The notes: generated by a model from the letters alone, not told the origin. A stretch of DNA of 64,000 bases from Bartonella tamiae Th239 (GCF_000278275.1 NZ_JH725147.1:1244963-1308962), one strand, 5' to 3'. Shown: positions 41,299 through 51,338, counted from the first letter of the stretch. Translations and numbers: made by a program.

Positions 41299-41694
41299 AT
41301 GGCTGGCTTTTTCAAGCAAACATTTACCTGGTGGAATGGTAACACGATAAACACAAGGTTTTTTACGTGGCGCAAGGGAAAACGCGTGGGTGAAGACCAA
41401 TTTGGCAATATTTATTATGAGGGTAAACTTCATAAAGATGGATATCCTCGCCGTTGGGTTATTTATAAAAATTATTCTGAAGCATCGATGATTCCACCGG
41501 GTTGGCATGGATGGATTCACCATAGAACGGATACACCACCACCTGAAGACTTTTATGCAAAACGTGAATGGGAAAAACCACATCTTCCAAATTTAACAGG
41601 AACTGATGAAGCGTATAAGCCTAAAGGGGCAATCGCTAATCATGGTGAAAGACCTCGTGTTAGTGGCGATTATGACGCTTGGACACCTGAATAA
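41299..41694 (+). CDS. NADH:ubiquinone oxidoreductase accessory subunit, NDUFA12 family
   Basis: 131 residues. Close to the mitochondrial B17.2/NDUFA12 family: WWNGNTINTRFFTWRKGKRV near the start, RRWVIYKNY, and PPGWHGWIHHRTDTPP with the conserved WHGWIHH. A peripheral-arm accessory subunit of complex I in alphaproteobacteria and mitochondria. GAGGAG precedes the ATG. The main nuo genes are not in the window. Confidence 0.92.
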   Translation: MAGFFKQTFTWWNGNTINTRFFTWRKGKRVGEDQFGNIYYEGKLHKDGYPRRWVIYKNYSEASMIPPGWHGWIHHRTDTPPPEDFYAKREWEKPHLPNLTGTDEAYKPKGAIANHGERPRVSGDYDAWTPE

Positions 41695-41811
41695 TAATAA
41701 GTTAATGCCAACTATAAAATGATGATGAGTGAGATCTCTATCTTGCCACATTTCATCTTTAGGTTTTTTTTGTTTAACGCACTCTATTACTTTATAAAGT
41801 TCAAAATCAGT

Positions 41812-42243
41812 ATGATAACTTTTACAAAACCGCTTAATATTACTAAATTCTTATTTTTGTCAGCGGTTTCATTTTATGCTTTATATGCTCCCTATTCTTA
41901 TGGGCAGACTGTCAGTCGGATCAGTAATCCTATCGCTGTTTTTTCGGGATTGGATAAAATCACGGGCCGTATTACAAGTTTTGATGTTTATATTGGTGAA
42001 ACTTATCAATTTGGTGCATTACAAGTAACACCGCGTGTTTGCTATTCAAGTTCGGAAGATGAAGCCACTCGTACAGATGGTTTTGTTGAAGTCAATGAAA
42101 TCACTTTGGATAAAAAAATTCAACGGATTTTTACAGGCTGGATGTTTGCAGACAGTCCAGGATTAAATGCTGTTGAACATCCGATTTATGATGTGTGGTT
42201 GAAAAATTGCAAACAAACTTCTGATATTCCAGCTCCTCAATAA
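41812..42243 (+). CDS. DUF2155-family exported protein
   Basis: About 143 residues from the ATG at 41812, which gives a clean signal peptide (KFLFLSAVSFYALYAPYSYG) before the conserved domain RISNPIAVFSGLDKITGRI. Conserved GALQVTPRVCY and RIFTGWMFADSPGLNAVEHP are present, with two cysteines that could form a disulfide. The frame opens earlier at 41719, but those residues do not match a signal peptide. Function is unknown; it regularly lies beside the NDUFA12-type gene in Rhizobiales, as here. Confidence 0.85.
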   Translation: MITFTKPLNITKFLFLSAVSFYALYAPYSYGQTVSRISNPIAVFSGLDKITGRITSFDVYIGETYQFGALQVTPRVCYSSSEDEATRTDGFVEVNEITLDKKIQRIFTGWMFADSPGLNAVEHPIYDVWLKNCKQTSDIPAPQ

Positions 42244-42303
42244 AATTTTTATTTTTAAAAAAATTTAACAGGACTTTTCGGATTAGAAAAAAGTGAGAGA
42301 GAT

Positions 42304-42335
42304 CTGTTCGACAATTTTTATAAATCGTCGAACAG
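42304..42335. terminator. Hairpin between the convergent DUF2155 gene and thrS
   Basis: CTGTTCGAC (42304-42312) pairs perfectly with GTCGAACAG (42327-42335) around a 14-nt loop, in a convergent gap 10 bp from the thrS stop. It probably serves as a terminator for one or both genes; T-runs are weak. Confidence 0.5.
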
Positions 42336-42344
42336 CAAAGCCTT

Positions 42345-44321
42345 TTATGCAGTCATTAAGCGATGCAAATCAGGTGGTGTTGCTTCGTCTTTTAAGAGTT
42401 CTATAGCTGCATCTAATGAAAGAGATGTTTGATCTTGGCTGCCGAGACGTCGCATATTAACTGAGTTTTCTTCAGCTTCTCTTTTTCCGCAGACCAATAT
42501 AATAGGTATTTTTTGAAGTGAATGTTCACGAACCTTATAGTTGATTTTTTCGTTACGCGCATCAATAGTGGCGACTAATCCTACAGCTTTAAGACGTTTT
42601 GCAACTGTTTTGGCGTAATCTTCAGCTTCTGCTGTGATTGTTGCAATAACAACTTGTTGTGGGGCAAACCACAGCGGCATATGACCAGAAAAGTTTTCAA
42701 TCAAAATTCCTAGAAAACGTTCCATCGAACCGCAGATGGCGCGATGAATCATAACTGGTTGCTGTTTTTCAGAGTCTTTATCAATGTAAAAAGCGCCAAA
42801 ACGTTCGGGAAGATTAAAATCAACTTGTGTCGTTCCGCATTGCCATTCACGACCAATGGCATCTTTCAGTGTATATTCAAATTTTGGACCATAAAATGCA
42901 CCTTCACCTGGAAGTATGTCGGTTTTAATACGCCCATTTGATTGTGATTCAATTGTTTTTAAAACGTCAGCCATAACAGTTTCTGCTCGATCCCATAATG
43001 CATCTGACCCTACGCGTTTTTCAGGACGTGTCGATAATTTAACTGTAATATGATCAAAGCCAAAATCGGCATAAGTGCTTAAAATAAGATCATTAATGCG
43101 TAAACATTCATCTGCTAATTGTTCATCAGTACAAAAAATATGCGCATCATCTTGCGTAAATCCGCGCACACGCATTAAACCATGCAAAGAACCTGAAGGC
43201 TCATAGCGATGGACAGCACCAAATTCAGCCATTTTAATGGGAAGATCACGATAAGATTTGAGTCCATGTTTAAAAATTTGAACATGCCCTGGGCAATTCA
43301 TCGGTTTTAAAGCATAAACCCGTTCATCATTCGTTTCATCACCAGCTGGTGTGACTTTAAACATATTGTCTTTATACCAACCCCAGTGACCTGAAATTTC
43401 CCAAAGCGATTTATCCAAAACTTGCGGTGCATTCACTTCAGAATAACCATGATCATCAAGACGGCGACGCATATAGCTGACCAAGTTTTGAAACATTTTC
43501 CAGCCTTTTGCGTGCCAAAACACCACGCCTGGTCCTTCTTCTTGAAAATGAAAAAGATCCATTTCCCTTCCAAGACGTCTATGGTCACGTTTTTCTGCTT
43601 CTTCAAGCATATGCAAATAAGCTTTTAAATCACTTTCATGAGCAAATGCAGTGCCATAAATACGTGTCAGCATTGGATTGTTAGAATCACCACGCCAATA
43701 GGCTCCAGCAACTTTCATAAGTTTAAATGCAGTTCCAATTTGTCCTGTGGATTGCATGTGGGGTCCACGACATAAATCAAACCAGTCACCTTGATAATAA
43801 ATTTTGACATCTTGATCTTCAGGAATAGCATCAACCAATTCAACTTTATAAAGCTCTCCTTTTTCAGCAAATATTTTTTTTGCTTCTTCGCGCGACCATA
43901 TCTCTTTTGTAAAAGGTTTATTGCGTTGAATAATTTCACTCATTTTTTTTTCAATTACAGCAAGATCATCAAGTGTAAAGGGTTGGTTTCGCGCAAAATC
44001 ATAGTAAAATCCGTTTTCAATGACGGGACCAATCGTGACTTGTGTTCCAGGAAAAAGCTCTTGTACAGCTTCTGCAAGAACATGTGCGCAATCATGACGA
44101 ATAAGTTCAACAGCACGTGGATCATCGCGTGTGATTATTTCAACATGACCAGATTGGCTTATCGGATCCGATAAATCTTGGACCACTCCATCAATATTTA
44201 AAGCAAGAGCTTTTTTAGCAAGCGATTTTGAGATTGATTCGGCCAGTTCTAAACCTGTGATATGCGCAGGGTAATCACGCTTTGAACCATCGGGAAAAGA
44301 AAGAGAGAGAGTTGAAGGCAT
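42345..44321 (-). CDS. thrS: Threonyl-tRNA synthetase
   Basis: 658 residues. N-terminal TGS domain (1-60), editing domain with [17 protein letters not shown], class II catalytic core with [11 protein letters not shown] and [21 protein letters not shown], and the anticodon-binding domain at the end. AAGGAG precedes the ATG. It follows yidD on the same strand after a 122-bp spacer containing a hairpin. Confidence 0.96.
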   Translation of the reverse strand: MPSTLSLSFPDGSKRDYPAHITGLELAESISKSLAKKALALNIDGVVQDLSDPISQSGHVEIITRDDPRAVELIRHDCAHVLAEAVQELFPGTQVTIGPVIENGFYYDFARNQPFTLDDLAVIEKKMSEIIQRNKPFTKEIWSREEAKKIFAEKGELYKVELVDAIPEDQDVKIYYQGDWFDLCRGPHMQSTGQIGTAFKLMKVAGAYWRGDSNNPMLTRIYGTAFAHESDLKAYLHMLEEAEKRDHRRLGREMDLFHFQEEGPGVVFWHAKGWKMFQNLVSYMRRRLDDHGYSEVNAPQVLDKSLWEISGHWGWYKDNMFKVTPAGDETNDERVYALKPMNCPGHVQIFKHGLKSYRDLPIKMAEFGAVHRYEPSGSLHGLMRVRGFTQDDAHIFCTDEQLADECLRINDLILSTYADFGFDHITVKLSTRPEKRVGSDALWDRAETVMADVLKTIESQSNGRIKTDILPGEGAFYGPKFEYTLKDAIGREWQCGTTQVDFNLPERFGAFYIDKDSEKQQPVMIHRAICGSMERFLGILIENFSGHMPLWFAPQQVVIATITAEAEDYAKTVAKRLKAVGLVATIDARNEKINYKVREHSLQKIPIILVCGKREAEENSVNMRRLGSQDQTSLSLDAAIELLKDEATPPDLHRLMTA

Positions 44322-44342
44322 GAAAAGCTCCTTTTATCCAGT

Positions 44343-44398
44343 CCCGCCAACTAATGCGGGTGGGTGTTTCATTTGCCTTTATGTTTTAAAAAAAAGGC
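44343..44398 (-). promoter_or_regulatory. Leader of thrS with two small hairpins
   Basis: In the 122-bp spacer upstream of thrS, CCCGC (44343-44347) pairs with GCGGG (44356-44360) close to the ribosome site, and GCCTTT (44375-44380) pairs with AAAGGC (44393-44398) behind yidD. The latter may end yidD transcription; the former could affect thrS translation. Both are inferences from short stems. Confidence 0.35.
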
Positions 44399-44443
44399 GA
44401 CATTTTGCGTTCTTTTAAATTCATTTTAAATAAAATAAAAGTA

Positions 44444-44785
44444 TTAATCTCTTTTTTTTATTGCTATTTTCCAATATCGCCATGGAGTGTACCAATGCAT
44501 GGTTTTGGCAAGTTTTTCGGGTAATGGATCATAACCATGCGTACCAAACGGACCACAGCGTAATATACGAAATAAACCAATCCAAAATCCACTCCAAAGG
44601 CCAAAGCGCGCTATGGCCTCGTAAGTATATTCAGAACAGGTTGGTAAATGACGACAATGATTGCCAATAAAGCTTGAAAGAGTGAGTTGATAAAACCTGA
44701 CTAAACTTGTACCAATAATGCGCCCCGGTGTTTTTTTCCAAGGTCCCAAATAATTTCTATTTGGTTTTAGACGTTTTGCGATCAT
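44444..44785 (-). CDS. yidD: Membrane protein insertion efficiency factor YidD
   Basis: 113 residues. The conserved YidD pattern is complete: LVRFYQLTLSSFIGNHCRHLPTCSEYTYEAI and RILRCGPFGTHGYDP, with three conserved cysteines. YidD is a small membrane-associated helper of YidC. Its ATG overlaps the upstream NifU-like stop by 4 bp (ATGA). Confidence 0.94.
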   Translation of the reverse strand: MIAKRLKPNRNYLGPWKKTPGRIIGTSLVRFYQLTLSSFIGNHCRHLPTCSEYTYEAIARFGLWSGFWIGLFRILRCGPFGTHGYDPLPEKLAKTMHWYTPWRYWKIAIKKRD

Positions 44786-45216
44786 TTATGCGACATTTCA
44801 ATTTGTGAGAGACAATCAACCACTGCGTCAAAGGTCAGCATTGTTGAAGCATGACGTGCTTTATAATCTTTAATGGGTTGTAAGCACGCAAATTCAGAAA
44901 ATGTACCACTAGGTGGCGTTCCATTCTCAGTCAACATAAGCCAAATGGTATCGCGTAAATTCTTAAGCTCATTTGTTGATAATCCAATAATATGCTTAGC
45001 CATAAGGGCTGATGAGGCTTGACCTAAAGCACATGCACGCACTTCATGAGAAAAATCACTCACTTTACCCTGTGAGATATTCAAATCAACTGTAACTGTA
45101 GAGCCGCATAAACGTGAAGATTTCGTTGAGGTTGCATCAGGGTTAACTAGGCGTCCGACTTTTTCAATACACGCCGCATATTCAAGAATTTTTTTGTTAT
45201 AAATCTCATCAATCAT
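44782..45216 (-). CDS. NifU/IscU-like iron-sulfur scaffold-type protein
   Basis: 144 residues with the NifU N-terminal/SufU fold. Three cysteines that bind clusters in the family are in place: SRLCGSTV, RACALGQAS and FACLQPIKDYKARHAS. It differs from true IscU and recurs with folE and yidD in Rhizobiales, where its partner is not established. It is divergent from folE. Confidence 0.88.
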   Translation of the reverse strand: MIDEIYNKKILEYAACIEKVGRLVNPDATSTKSSRLCGSTVTVDLNISQGKVSDFSHEVRACALGQASSALMAKHIIGLSTNELKNLRDTIWLMLTENGTPPSGTFSEFACLQPIKDYKARHASTMLTFDAVVDCLSQIEMSHK

Positions 45217-45255
45217 AAATTCAGTCCGAAACGTGAATAGTTTTTTGAAACATGT

Positions 45256-45284
45256 TTGATTCTCAACTACTATGTTTATATAAG
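45256..45284 (+). promoter_or_regulatory. Candidate sigma-70-type promoter of folE
   Basis: TTGATT (45256-45261), a 17-bp spacer and TATAAG (45279-45284) lie 50 bp before the folE start in the divergent gap. A short palindrome AAACATGTTT (45248-45257) touches the -35. Match by eye. Confidence 0.45.
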
Positions 45285-45334
45285 TAAGGTGAATTCAAGC
45301 ACCAAGAGTGTTTGATATAAAATTGGAGTTTTCA

Positions 45335-45958
45335 ATGCAGCCTGTTGTGACAAATGCAGCAATTTTATCAGATGATAGTGATAGGAACAAACCAACACGC
45401 GAAGAAGCTGAAGAAGCTGTCCGTGTTTTATTACGTTGGGCAGGTGAAAATCCTGATCGAGAAGGTTTGAAAGATACGCCCAAACGTGTGACAAAAGCTT
45501 ATGACGAACTTTTTGCAGGATATCGGCAATCAGCAAAAGATATTTTGGGCACTGTTTTTGAAGAGGTTTCTGGCTATAATGATCCAGTACTGATCCGCGA
45601 TATTCCATTTTATTCACATTGTGAGCATCATATGGTGCCAATCATTGGTAAAGCACATGTTGCATACCTTCCAAATGGACAAGTTGTTGGACTATCAAAA
45701 ATTCCACGTGTCGTCGATGTTTTTGCTAGACGTTTGCAGACCCAAGAAACAATTACTGCACAAATTGCTGATGCTTTAATGAATTATCTTAAACCACGTG
45801 GGGTTGCTGTTTTGATTGAAGCGGAACACATGTGTATGGCAATGCGAGGGGTTCAAAAACAAGGTTCAACAACTTTAACGGCAACTTTTCGTGGTGTTTA
45901 TGAAACTGAGTTCCATTTACAAGCGGACTTCATGACAATGTTGCGCGGTTTTAAGTAA
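45335..45958 (+). CDS. folE: GTP cyclohydrolase I
   Basis: 207 residues. First enzyme of folate synthesis, converting GTP to dihydroneopterin triphosphate. Zinc and active-site residues are in [11 protein letters not shown] and [14 protein letters not shown]; the allosteric core [20 protein letters not shown] is present. The frame could start at a GTG (45308), but the ATG at 45335 follows TTGGAG and is preferred. Confidence 0.95.
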   Translation: MQPVVTNAAILSDDSDRNKPTREEAEEAVRVLLRWAGENPDREGLKDTPKRVTKAYDELFAGYRQSAKDILGTVFEEVSGYNDPVLIRDIPFYSHCEHHMVPIIGKAHVAYLPNGQVVGLSKIPRVVDVFARRLQTQETITAQIADALMNYLKPRGVAVLIEAEHMCMAMRGVQKQGSTTLTATFRGVYETEFHLQADFMTMLRGFK

Positions 45959-46000
45959 TATTTTTTCTGAAATTGAGTGAGAGAGTGATGAAGGTGCATT

Positions 46001-46378
46001 ATGAATAATAATATCAAGTGCGAAGAGGGGGCAGTTTTTTCCCCTCGCTTTGATGCAAATGGTCTTATTGTTGCTGTTGTAAGTGATGCAGATACTCTTG
46101 AAGTTCTTATGGTTGCCTATATGAATGAACAGGCTTTGAACCAAACACTTAAAACGGGTATTGCACATTATTGGTCACGTTCACGAAATACCCTTTGGAA
46201 AAAAGGTGAAACATCTGGAAATTTTCAAGATATTGAAGAGATACGTGTTGATTGTGATCAAGATGCACTTTGGCTAAAAGTTAAAGTTCGAGGATCAGGT
46301 CCTACTTGCCATACAGGACGTAAAAGTTGTTTTTATCGGCGTATGGATCAACAAAAAAAACTTTTTTTTAAAAGCTGA
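46001..46378 (+). CDS. hisI: Phosphoribosyl-AMP cyclohydrolase
   Basis: 125 residues. Third step of histidine synthesis. Metal-binding residues are in [15 protein letters not shown] and [14 protein letters not shown], and the [10 protein letters not shown] and [14 protein letters not shown] signatures are intact. It follows folE by 42 bp, an arrangement seen in Rhizobiales. No other his gene is in the window. Confidence 0.95.
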   Translation: MNNNIKCEEGAVFSPRFDANGLIVAVVSDADTLEVLMVAYMNEQALNQTLKTGIAHYWSRSRNTLWKKGETSGNFQDIEEIRVDCDQDALWLKVKVRGSGPTCHTGRKSCFYRRMDQQKKLFFKS

Positions 46379-46554
46379 AGGATGCACAAAATATTTTAAA
46401 AGTACAATTATAGCGTTTTTGAATGTATTATGCTTATCCATAAAATTGAAATAGCGTCTTGAATAAAAAAACGTAAAAAAAGGCGAAAAAGACTTGTTTC
46501 GTCAGCATTGATTTGTTACATGCCGCAAGCTGATTATTTCAGCTTCTACCACGT

Positions 46555-46639
46555 GCGGTCGTGGCGGAATTGGTAGACGCGCAGCGTTGAGGTCGCTGTG
46601 GGGCAACCCGTGGAAGTTCGAGTCTTCTCGACCGCACCA
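46555..46639 (+). tRNA. tRNA-Leu (anticodon GAG)
   Basis: 85 nt including CCA. The acceptor GCGGTCG pairs with CGACCGC, the anticodon stem CAGCG/CGCTG encloses TTGAGGT, a long variable arm follows, and the T-loop is TTCGAGT. Reads CUC and CUU codons. Confidence 0.96.
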
Positions 46640-46822
46640 TTTATTTTGTAATTCTTTGTTTTATATTTGCCTTGTTTTTTATTTATATAGATCAAAACAA
46701 AAATCTTCCTATAATATGTTCGAGGTGATCAGTACATATTGTAATCATATCAAAAAATTATTTACGGATAGAGTTTAGTGCAAGGCACTTTCACATATAT
46801 AGGATTTTGACGAATTTTAAAA

Positions 46823-48025
46823 ATGAGTCGAATTCACTATAATCGCTTATATTTAATAGTTGCGTTAGTTTTTAAATGGATTGGTTCCTTGCATTTTGAA
46901 CAATCATCTTCCTTGCTGGATTTTATAGATCATCATCAAATTTCCATTTATATCTTAACCATGATTATAGGAGGAGTAAGCGCTTTCGTGTTGCCTCGTG
47001 AGCTTTTGGGGGCTTATTCTGTTAGCGGGGCGCTTGCTTTGTTACTTTTGGTCACTTTTATACAAGTGCCAATAAAATTAGTAGTTGAAGGACTTAAAAG
47101 CGGAAAGTTTATTGGCGCATTGCTTTTTGGAAATTTTTTTCTTGTTCCACTTTTACTTTTTGTTGCCGTTATAATTATTTTTCATTACAATTTACTAACA
47201 ACAAGTCATGATGAAACAAATTTTCCAAATGAGGTTTTATTATTTCCTGTGGTTTGCATTTTGCTTGCGCCTTGTGTTGACTATGTCGTGATTTTTTGCC
47301 GTATGGCAAAAGGGGATGCTGCGCGATTAACCTCTACATTACCGATTTTACTCATTATTCAATTAATTATTTTATTGTTTTTTTTCGCTTTTAATCGCTC
47401 TCATTTAAAATTTGTGCAGCTTACAGGAACATCGTTTTCCTCTATATTTATTGAATTCTTTTCAATTGTTTGTGTGCCTCTATTAATAGCATGGGATTTG
47501 CAAGCGCTTTCTTACAGAAATGCATCATATAAAAAATCGGTTATTTTTCTTAAAAATGCAGCTGTTCCAGTGACTGCTTTGACGCTTTTGATAGTTTCTT
47601 TTTTTGCTGTTGGGACTATTGCGCATGAATTTTCTCTCATAAATCTATCTCATCAAAGCATTATGAAAGATACTGATTTAATAATAGGTTCTTTAAATGT
47701 TGAAAGTAATTTCTTTCATTATCCGCTTATGACTTTTTTTTCACAACTCATATGTCTTGTTATTTTATATAGTATTTATGCAAGTGTTGCGCCATTTCTT
47801 GGCGTATTAAGTGCTAAATTATTTAAACTTAACCATGCGCAAACAATTGCCGTTATATTTAGTGTATCCACTCGTAATTCTTTGGTTTTATTACCAATAT
47901 TGCTTCTTTTACATATACCTTCGCAGGCTGGAATGTTGACAGCTTTTATTTTGACACAAACATGTGTCGAATTGGTCGCACAAATGGTTTATGTTAAATA
48001 TTTACCAAAATTGATTAAAAGTTAA
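46823..48025 (+). CDS. ACR3/bile-acid-symporter-fold membrane transporter (arsenic-resistance-like)
   Basis: 400 residues with about ten hydrophobic helices. Two family marks are visible: LLAPCVDYVVIFCRMAKGDAA, resembling the conserved cysteine segment of ACR3 arsenite exporters, and VSTRNSLVLLPILL near the end, resembling the crossover motif of the BASS fold. No arsC or arsR lies nearby, so arsenite export is not established; another anion or organic substrate is possible. The ATG at 46823 lacks a clear ribosome site. Confidence 0.75.
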   Translation: MSRIHYNRLYLIVALVFKWIGSLHFEQSSSLLDFIDHHQISIYILTMIIGGVSAFVLPRELLGAYSVSGALALLLLVTFIQVPIKLVVEGLKSGKFIGALLFGNFFLVPLLLFVAVIIIFHYNLLTTSHDETNFPNEVLLFPVVCILLAPCVDYVVIFCRMAKGDAARLTSTLPILLIIQLIILLFFFAFNRSHLKFVQLTGTSFSSIFIEFFSIVCVPLLIAWDLQALSYRNASYKKSVIFLKNAAVPVTALTLLIVSFFAVGTIAHEFSLINLSHQSIMKDTDLIIGSLNVESNFFHYPLMTFFSQLICLVILYSIYASVAPFLGVLSAKLFKLNHAQTIAVIFSVSTRNSLVLLPILLLLHIPSQAGMLTAFILTQTCVELVAQMVYVKYLPKLIKS

Positions 48026-48050
48026 TGACATAATAGGAAATGGCGTCATA

Positions 48051-48764
48051 ATGAACGATGATGACTATAATGATTTGCTTGAGAGAAAAGCACCGCTTTT
48101 TAATATTCCAGTCATTGTTATAGCGATAACATTGTGCTGTTTTTTTGTTTATTTTATCCCCGAATATTTTCTCTTTGTAGAAAATTATAAAGAATTTTTA
48201 TATAGCTATGCCTTTATTCCATATCGTTTTATTCATGACGTATGGGGGTCGTGGTATAGTTTGTTGAGTTATTCTGTCATGCATGGCAGCCTTACTCATT
48301 TAGTGGTGAATATGTTGTGGTTGATTGTTTTTGGATCACCTTTAGCAAATCGCCTAGGAACACTCCGTTTTCTTCTTTTTTGGTGTATTTCTAGTGCGTT
48401 TTCAGTAGGATTTTACGTCATTTTCTATATTCATAGCATGATACCTTTGGTTGGAGCCTCAGGTGTTGTTTCTGCTATGACAGGAGCTGCAGGACGTTAC
48501 GGTTTTCGCCGTGTTGAAAAACCCGGCTATGAAAATCGTCCTGAATTTGCAGGGCCAATATTAACAATTAAAAACGCATTATCATCTCGTACTGTTTTAA
48601 CTTTTATTGGCGTTTGGCTTTTAATAAATGTCGTTATAGGTCTTGGCGGTCTTTCATTTCAAAAAGATGCAAATAATATTGCTTGGGAAGCACATATTGG
48701 TGGATTGATTTTTGGTTTCTTTTTTATTGGTGTGTTTGATCAACGAAAAGACGAAAAATATTGA
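48051..48764 (+). CDS. Rhomboid-family intramembrane serine protease
   Basis: 237 residues, six or more membrane helices. The catalytic Ser is in GASGVVSAMTGA and the His in WEAHIGGLIFGF; the MHGSLTHLVVNMLWLIVFG segment carries the conserved HxxxN. It cleaves membrane-embedded substrates; the targets are unknown. TAGGAAATGG lies upstream. It converges on rlmB with a 7-bp gap. Confidence 0.9.
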   Translation: MNDDDYNDLLERKAPLFNIPVIVIAITLCCFFVYFIPEYFLFVENYKEFLYSYAFIPYRFIHDVWGSWYSLLSYSVMHGSLTHLVVNMLWLIVFGSPLANRLGTLRFLLFWCISSAFSVGFYVIFYIHSMIPLVGASGVVSAMTGAAGRYGFRRVEKPGYENRPEFAGPILTIKNALSSRTVLTFIGVWLLINVVIGLGGLSFQKDANNIAWEAHIGGLIFGFFFIGVFDQRKDEKY

Positions 48765-48771
48765 GAGTGTG

Positions 48772-49602
48772 TTAGCGTTTTAAATGACGATCAGCGAGAT
48801 AAAAGGATATTGCTGCAGCATTTGAAACATTGAGTGACTTGATTTGTCCTGGCATATCAAGTCTTGCAAGGGCATTGACAGTTTCACGTGTTTTTTGCCT
48901 CAAACCTTTACCCTCAGCACCTAAAACAAGGGCTATTTTGTCTCCATTTAGTGTTTTTTCGAGATCGTATTCTCCTTGCGAATCGAGTCCAATGGTTAAA
49001 AAACCTAAATCATGAAGCTCAATTAATGTTTCTGAAAGATTTCTAACACTTATATGATCAATGAGTTCTAATGCTCCAGAGGCTGATTTTGCCAATACAC
49101 CACTTTCTTTGGCAGAATGATGATGTGTCGTAATAAGAGCGCTTGCATTAAAAGCCACGGCTGAGCGCATAACGGCACCAACATTATGCGGATCTGTGAC
49201 TTGGTCAAGAAGAATTAGTAAGGGCGCATTAGCTAATTGGGAAAGACGTCGTGTTTTTAAAGGCAAAGTTTCAAGAACGATTCCTTGATGCACGGCTTCA
49301 TTACCAACCAATATATCAAGCTCTTTAGGTGAAGTAAGAACAAAAGGACAAGGGAGAGATGATTCGGCAATGTCTAAACGACTCAAAGCGTTTTGCGTGG
49401 CAAAAAGACGAATAAGATTTCTTTTAGGGTTTGAGAGTGCAGCACGCACTGTATGGAGTCCATAAAGACGCAACTCGCTATTATCGTAAGGTTTTGGTTC
49501 GATTCTTTTGGTTGGTTTTTTTGCAGGGTTTTTGCCAAGGCTTGCGCGATGCTGTCGCCTTAGACGTGCATAATGAGAATCTTTTGGTGTTTTTGTATTC
49601 AT
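48772..49602 (-). CDS. rlmB: 23S rRNA (guanosine-2'-O-)-methyltransferase, RlmB/TrmH family
   Basis: 276 residues. A basic N-terminal extension (residues 1-40) precedes the substrate-binding domain (YGLHTVRAALSNPKR) and the SPOUT methyltransferase domain with LLDQVTDPHNVGAVMRSA, LVLGAEGKGLRQ and the C-terminal LDMPGQIKSLNVSNAAAI knot. Related enzymes methylate G2251 of 23S rRNA; the exact position here is inferred. Confidence 0.9.
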   Translation of the reverse strand: MNTKTPKDSHYARLRRQHRASLGKNPAKKPTKRIEPKPYDNSELRLYGLHTVRAALSNPKRNLIRLFATQNALSRLDIAESSLPCPFVLTSPKELDILVGNEAVHQGIVLETLPLKTRRLSQLANAPLLILLDQVTDPHNVGAVMRSAVAFNASALITTHHHSAKESGVLAKSASGALELIDHISVRNLSETLIELHDLGFLTIGLDSQGEYDLEKTLNGDKIALVLGAEGKGLRQKTRETVNALARLDMPGQIKSLNVSNAAAISFYLADRHLKR

Positions 49603-49689
49603 TATTTAACCCAGTCAAAAATTAGAGTGAAAAGTTCTCTATCACAGCTAATTATTTTTACGAAATTTAAAAGATGAGAATTTAATCTG

Positions 49690-49718
49690 TTGACAGCGGC
49701 GACGCTAATCGTCATAAC
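49690..49718 (+). promoter_or_regulatory. Candidate promoter of the tRNA-Tyr/tRNA-Gly/tuf unit
   Basis: A consensus -35 TTGACA (49690-49695) is followed after 17 bp by CATAAC (49713-49718), about 80 bp before tRNA-Tyr. The perfect -35 fits a strong stable-RNA promoter. Confidence 0.5.
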
Positions 49719-49796
49719 GCGCATCGCAAGCAAATTAAGTGTTCATTATTTATTTTGATTGCATATGCCTTATCGCGTAACTCCGCAAGGTCTAAT

Positions 49797-49880
49797 GGAG
49801 GGATGCCCGAGTGGTTAAAGGGGACGGACTGTAAATCCGTTGCGTATGCTACGTTGGTTCAAATCCAACTCCCTCCACCA
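49797..49880 (+). tRNA. tRNA-Tyr (anticodon GTA)
   Basis: 84 nt including CCA. The acceptor GGAGGGA pairs with TCCCTCC, the anticodon loop CTGTAAA lies between ACGGA and TCCGT, and a class II variable arm is present. Confidence 0.96.
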
Positions 49881-49902
49881 TTATTGGATACGGAGACGAT
49901 GG

Positions 49903-49976
49903 GCGGGTATAGCTCAATGGTAGAGCAGCAGCCTTCCAAGCTGAATATGCGGGTTCGATTCCCGCTACCCGCTCCA
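49903..49976 (+). tRNA. tRNA-Gly (anticodon TCC)
   Basis: 74 nt including CCA. The acceptor GCGGGTA pairs with TACCCGC, the anticodon loop is CTTCCAA, and the T-loop is TTCGATT. It lies 22 bp after tRNA-Tyr and upstream of tuf, the usual cluster. Confidence 0.96.
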
Positions 49977-50080
49977 AAATGTCGTGTTAAGGAAACCAGA
50001 AATGGTGTTGGTTAAGACAAGAATGGTGAAAATTATTTTCGTCATAAAGTAAGCGAATTTTTCGTTTATAGATATATGTC

Positions 50081-50101
50081 AGTCTTTCTTATAAAGACTG
50101 G
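50081..50101 (+). other. Hairpin in the tuf leader
   Basis: CAGTCTTT (50081-50088) pairs with AAAGACTG (50094-50101) around a 5-nt loop, 52 bp before tuf. It may be a processing or partial termination site between the tRNAs and tuf. Confidence 0.5.
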
Positions 50102-50152
50102 TTATTTCGGTTTAAAGCCTTTTGTAGGCGTAAAGATAAGAGATCAACAGCG

Positions 50153-51328
50153 ATGGCAAAGAGCAAATTTGAACGTAATAAGCCGCATGTTAATATCGGC
50201 ACGATTGGTCACGTTGACCATGGCAAGACGTCGTTGACGGCAGCGATTACGAAATACTTTGGAGAATTCAAGGCTTATGATCAGATTGATGCTGCGCCTG
50301 AAGAGCGTTCACGCGGCATAACGATTTCGACGGCTCATGTTGAATATGAGACGGAAAATCGTCACTATGCGCACGTTGATTGCCCGGGTCATGCTGATTA
50401 CGTTAAGAACATGATCACAGGTGCGGCACAAATGGATGGTGCGATATTGGTTGTGTCGGCGGCTGATGGTCCGATGCCTCAGACACGTGAGCATATTCTT
50501 TTGGCGCGTCAGGTTGGTGTTCCAGCGATTGTTGTTTTTTTAAACAAGGTTGATCAGGTTGATGATGAAGAGCTTTTAGAGCTTGTTGAGTTGGAAGTTC
50601 GTGAACTTTTATCAAAATATGATTTTCCTGGTGATGAGATACCGATTGTTAAAGGATCAGCGTTGGCAGCGCTTGATGATAGCAATAAAACGATTGGCGA
50701 GGATGCTGTACGTTTATTGATGAGCGAAGTTGATTCTTATATACCAACGCCATCACGTCCGGTTGATCAGCCATTTTTGATGCCGATTGAAGATGTATTT
50801 TCTATTTCGGGTCGTGGTACTGTTGTTACAGGTCGTGTTGAGCGCGGAATTGTTAAAGTTGGTGAAGAAATTGAGATTGTAGGTATACGTCCAACTTCAA
50901 AAACGACAGTAACGGGCGTTGAAATGTTCCGTAAGCTTCTAGATCAAGGTGAAGCTGGTGATAATATTGGTGCTCTTTTGCGTGGTATTGATCGTGAAGG
51001 GATTGAGCGTGGTCAAGTTTTAGCGAAGCCTGGAACAGTGACGCCGCATACAAAGTTTAAGGCAGAAGCTTACATTCTTACAAAAGATGAAGGTGGACGT
51101 CATACACCTTTTTTCACCAATTATCGTCCACAGTTTTACTTTCGTACAACAGATGTGACAGGAATTGTTACATTGTTGGATGGAACAGAAATGGTAATGC
51201 CTGGTGACAATGTTACTGTTGATGTTGCTTTGATTGTTCCAATTGCGATGGAAGAAAAATTACGTTTTGCTATTCGTGAAGGTGGCCGTACAGTCGGTGC
51301 TGGTATCGTATCGCAAATCATCGAATAA
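50153..51328 (+). CDS. tuf: Translation elongation factor Tu
   Basis: 391 residues. It delivers aminoacyl-tRNA to the ribosome. GTP-binding motifs are GHVDHGKT at 19-26, DCPGHADY and NKVD, with domains 2 and 3 complete. Codon choice is visibly more GC-rich at the 5' end than in neighbours, as expected for a very highly expressed gene. Many Rhizobiales carry a second tuf in the rpsL-rpsG-fusA cluster; that region lies beyond the window. Confidence 0.97.
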   Translation: MAKSKFERNKPHVNIGTIGHVDHGKTSLTAAITKYFGEFKAYDQIDAAPEERSRGITISTAHVEYETENRHYAHVDCPGHADYVKNMITGAAQMDGAILVVSAADGPMPQTREHILLARQVGVPAIVVFLNKVDQVDDEELLELVELEVRELLSKYDFPGDEIPIVKGSALAALDDSNKTIGEDAVRLLMSEVDSYIPTPSRPVDQPFLMPIEDVFSISGRGTVVTGRVERGIVKVGEEIEIVGIRPTSKTTVTGVEMFRKLLDQGEAGDNIGALLRGIDREGIERGQVLAKPGTVTPHTKFKAEAYILTKDEGGRHTPFFTNYRPQFYFRTTDVTGIVTLLDGTEMVMPGDNVTVDVALIVPIAMEEKLRFAIREGGRTVGAGIVSQIIE

Positions 51329-51338
51329 AATGTTTTTG

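Noticed and set aside
45248..45257. Palindrome AAACATGTTT in the folE upstream region as an operator
   Set aside because: A 10-bp palindrome in AT-rich DNA is expected by chance; no second copy was noticed.
46587..46778. Open frame of 63 codons beginning inside tRNA-Leu (GAG)
   Set aside because: It starts inside the tRNA and has no ribosome site.
49755..50015. Open frame of 86 codons across tRNA-Tyr and tRNA-Gly
   Set aside because: It lies over two convincing tRNA genes and reads through their conserved loops.
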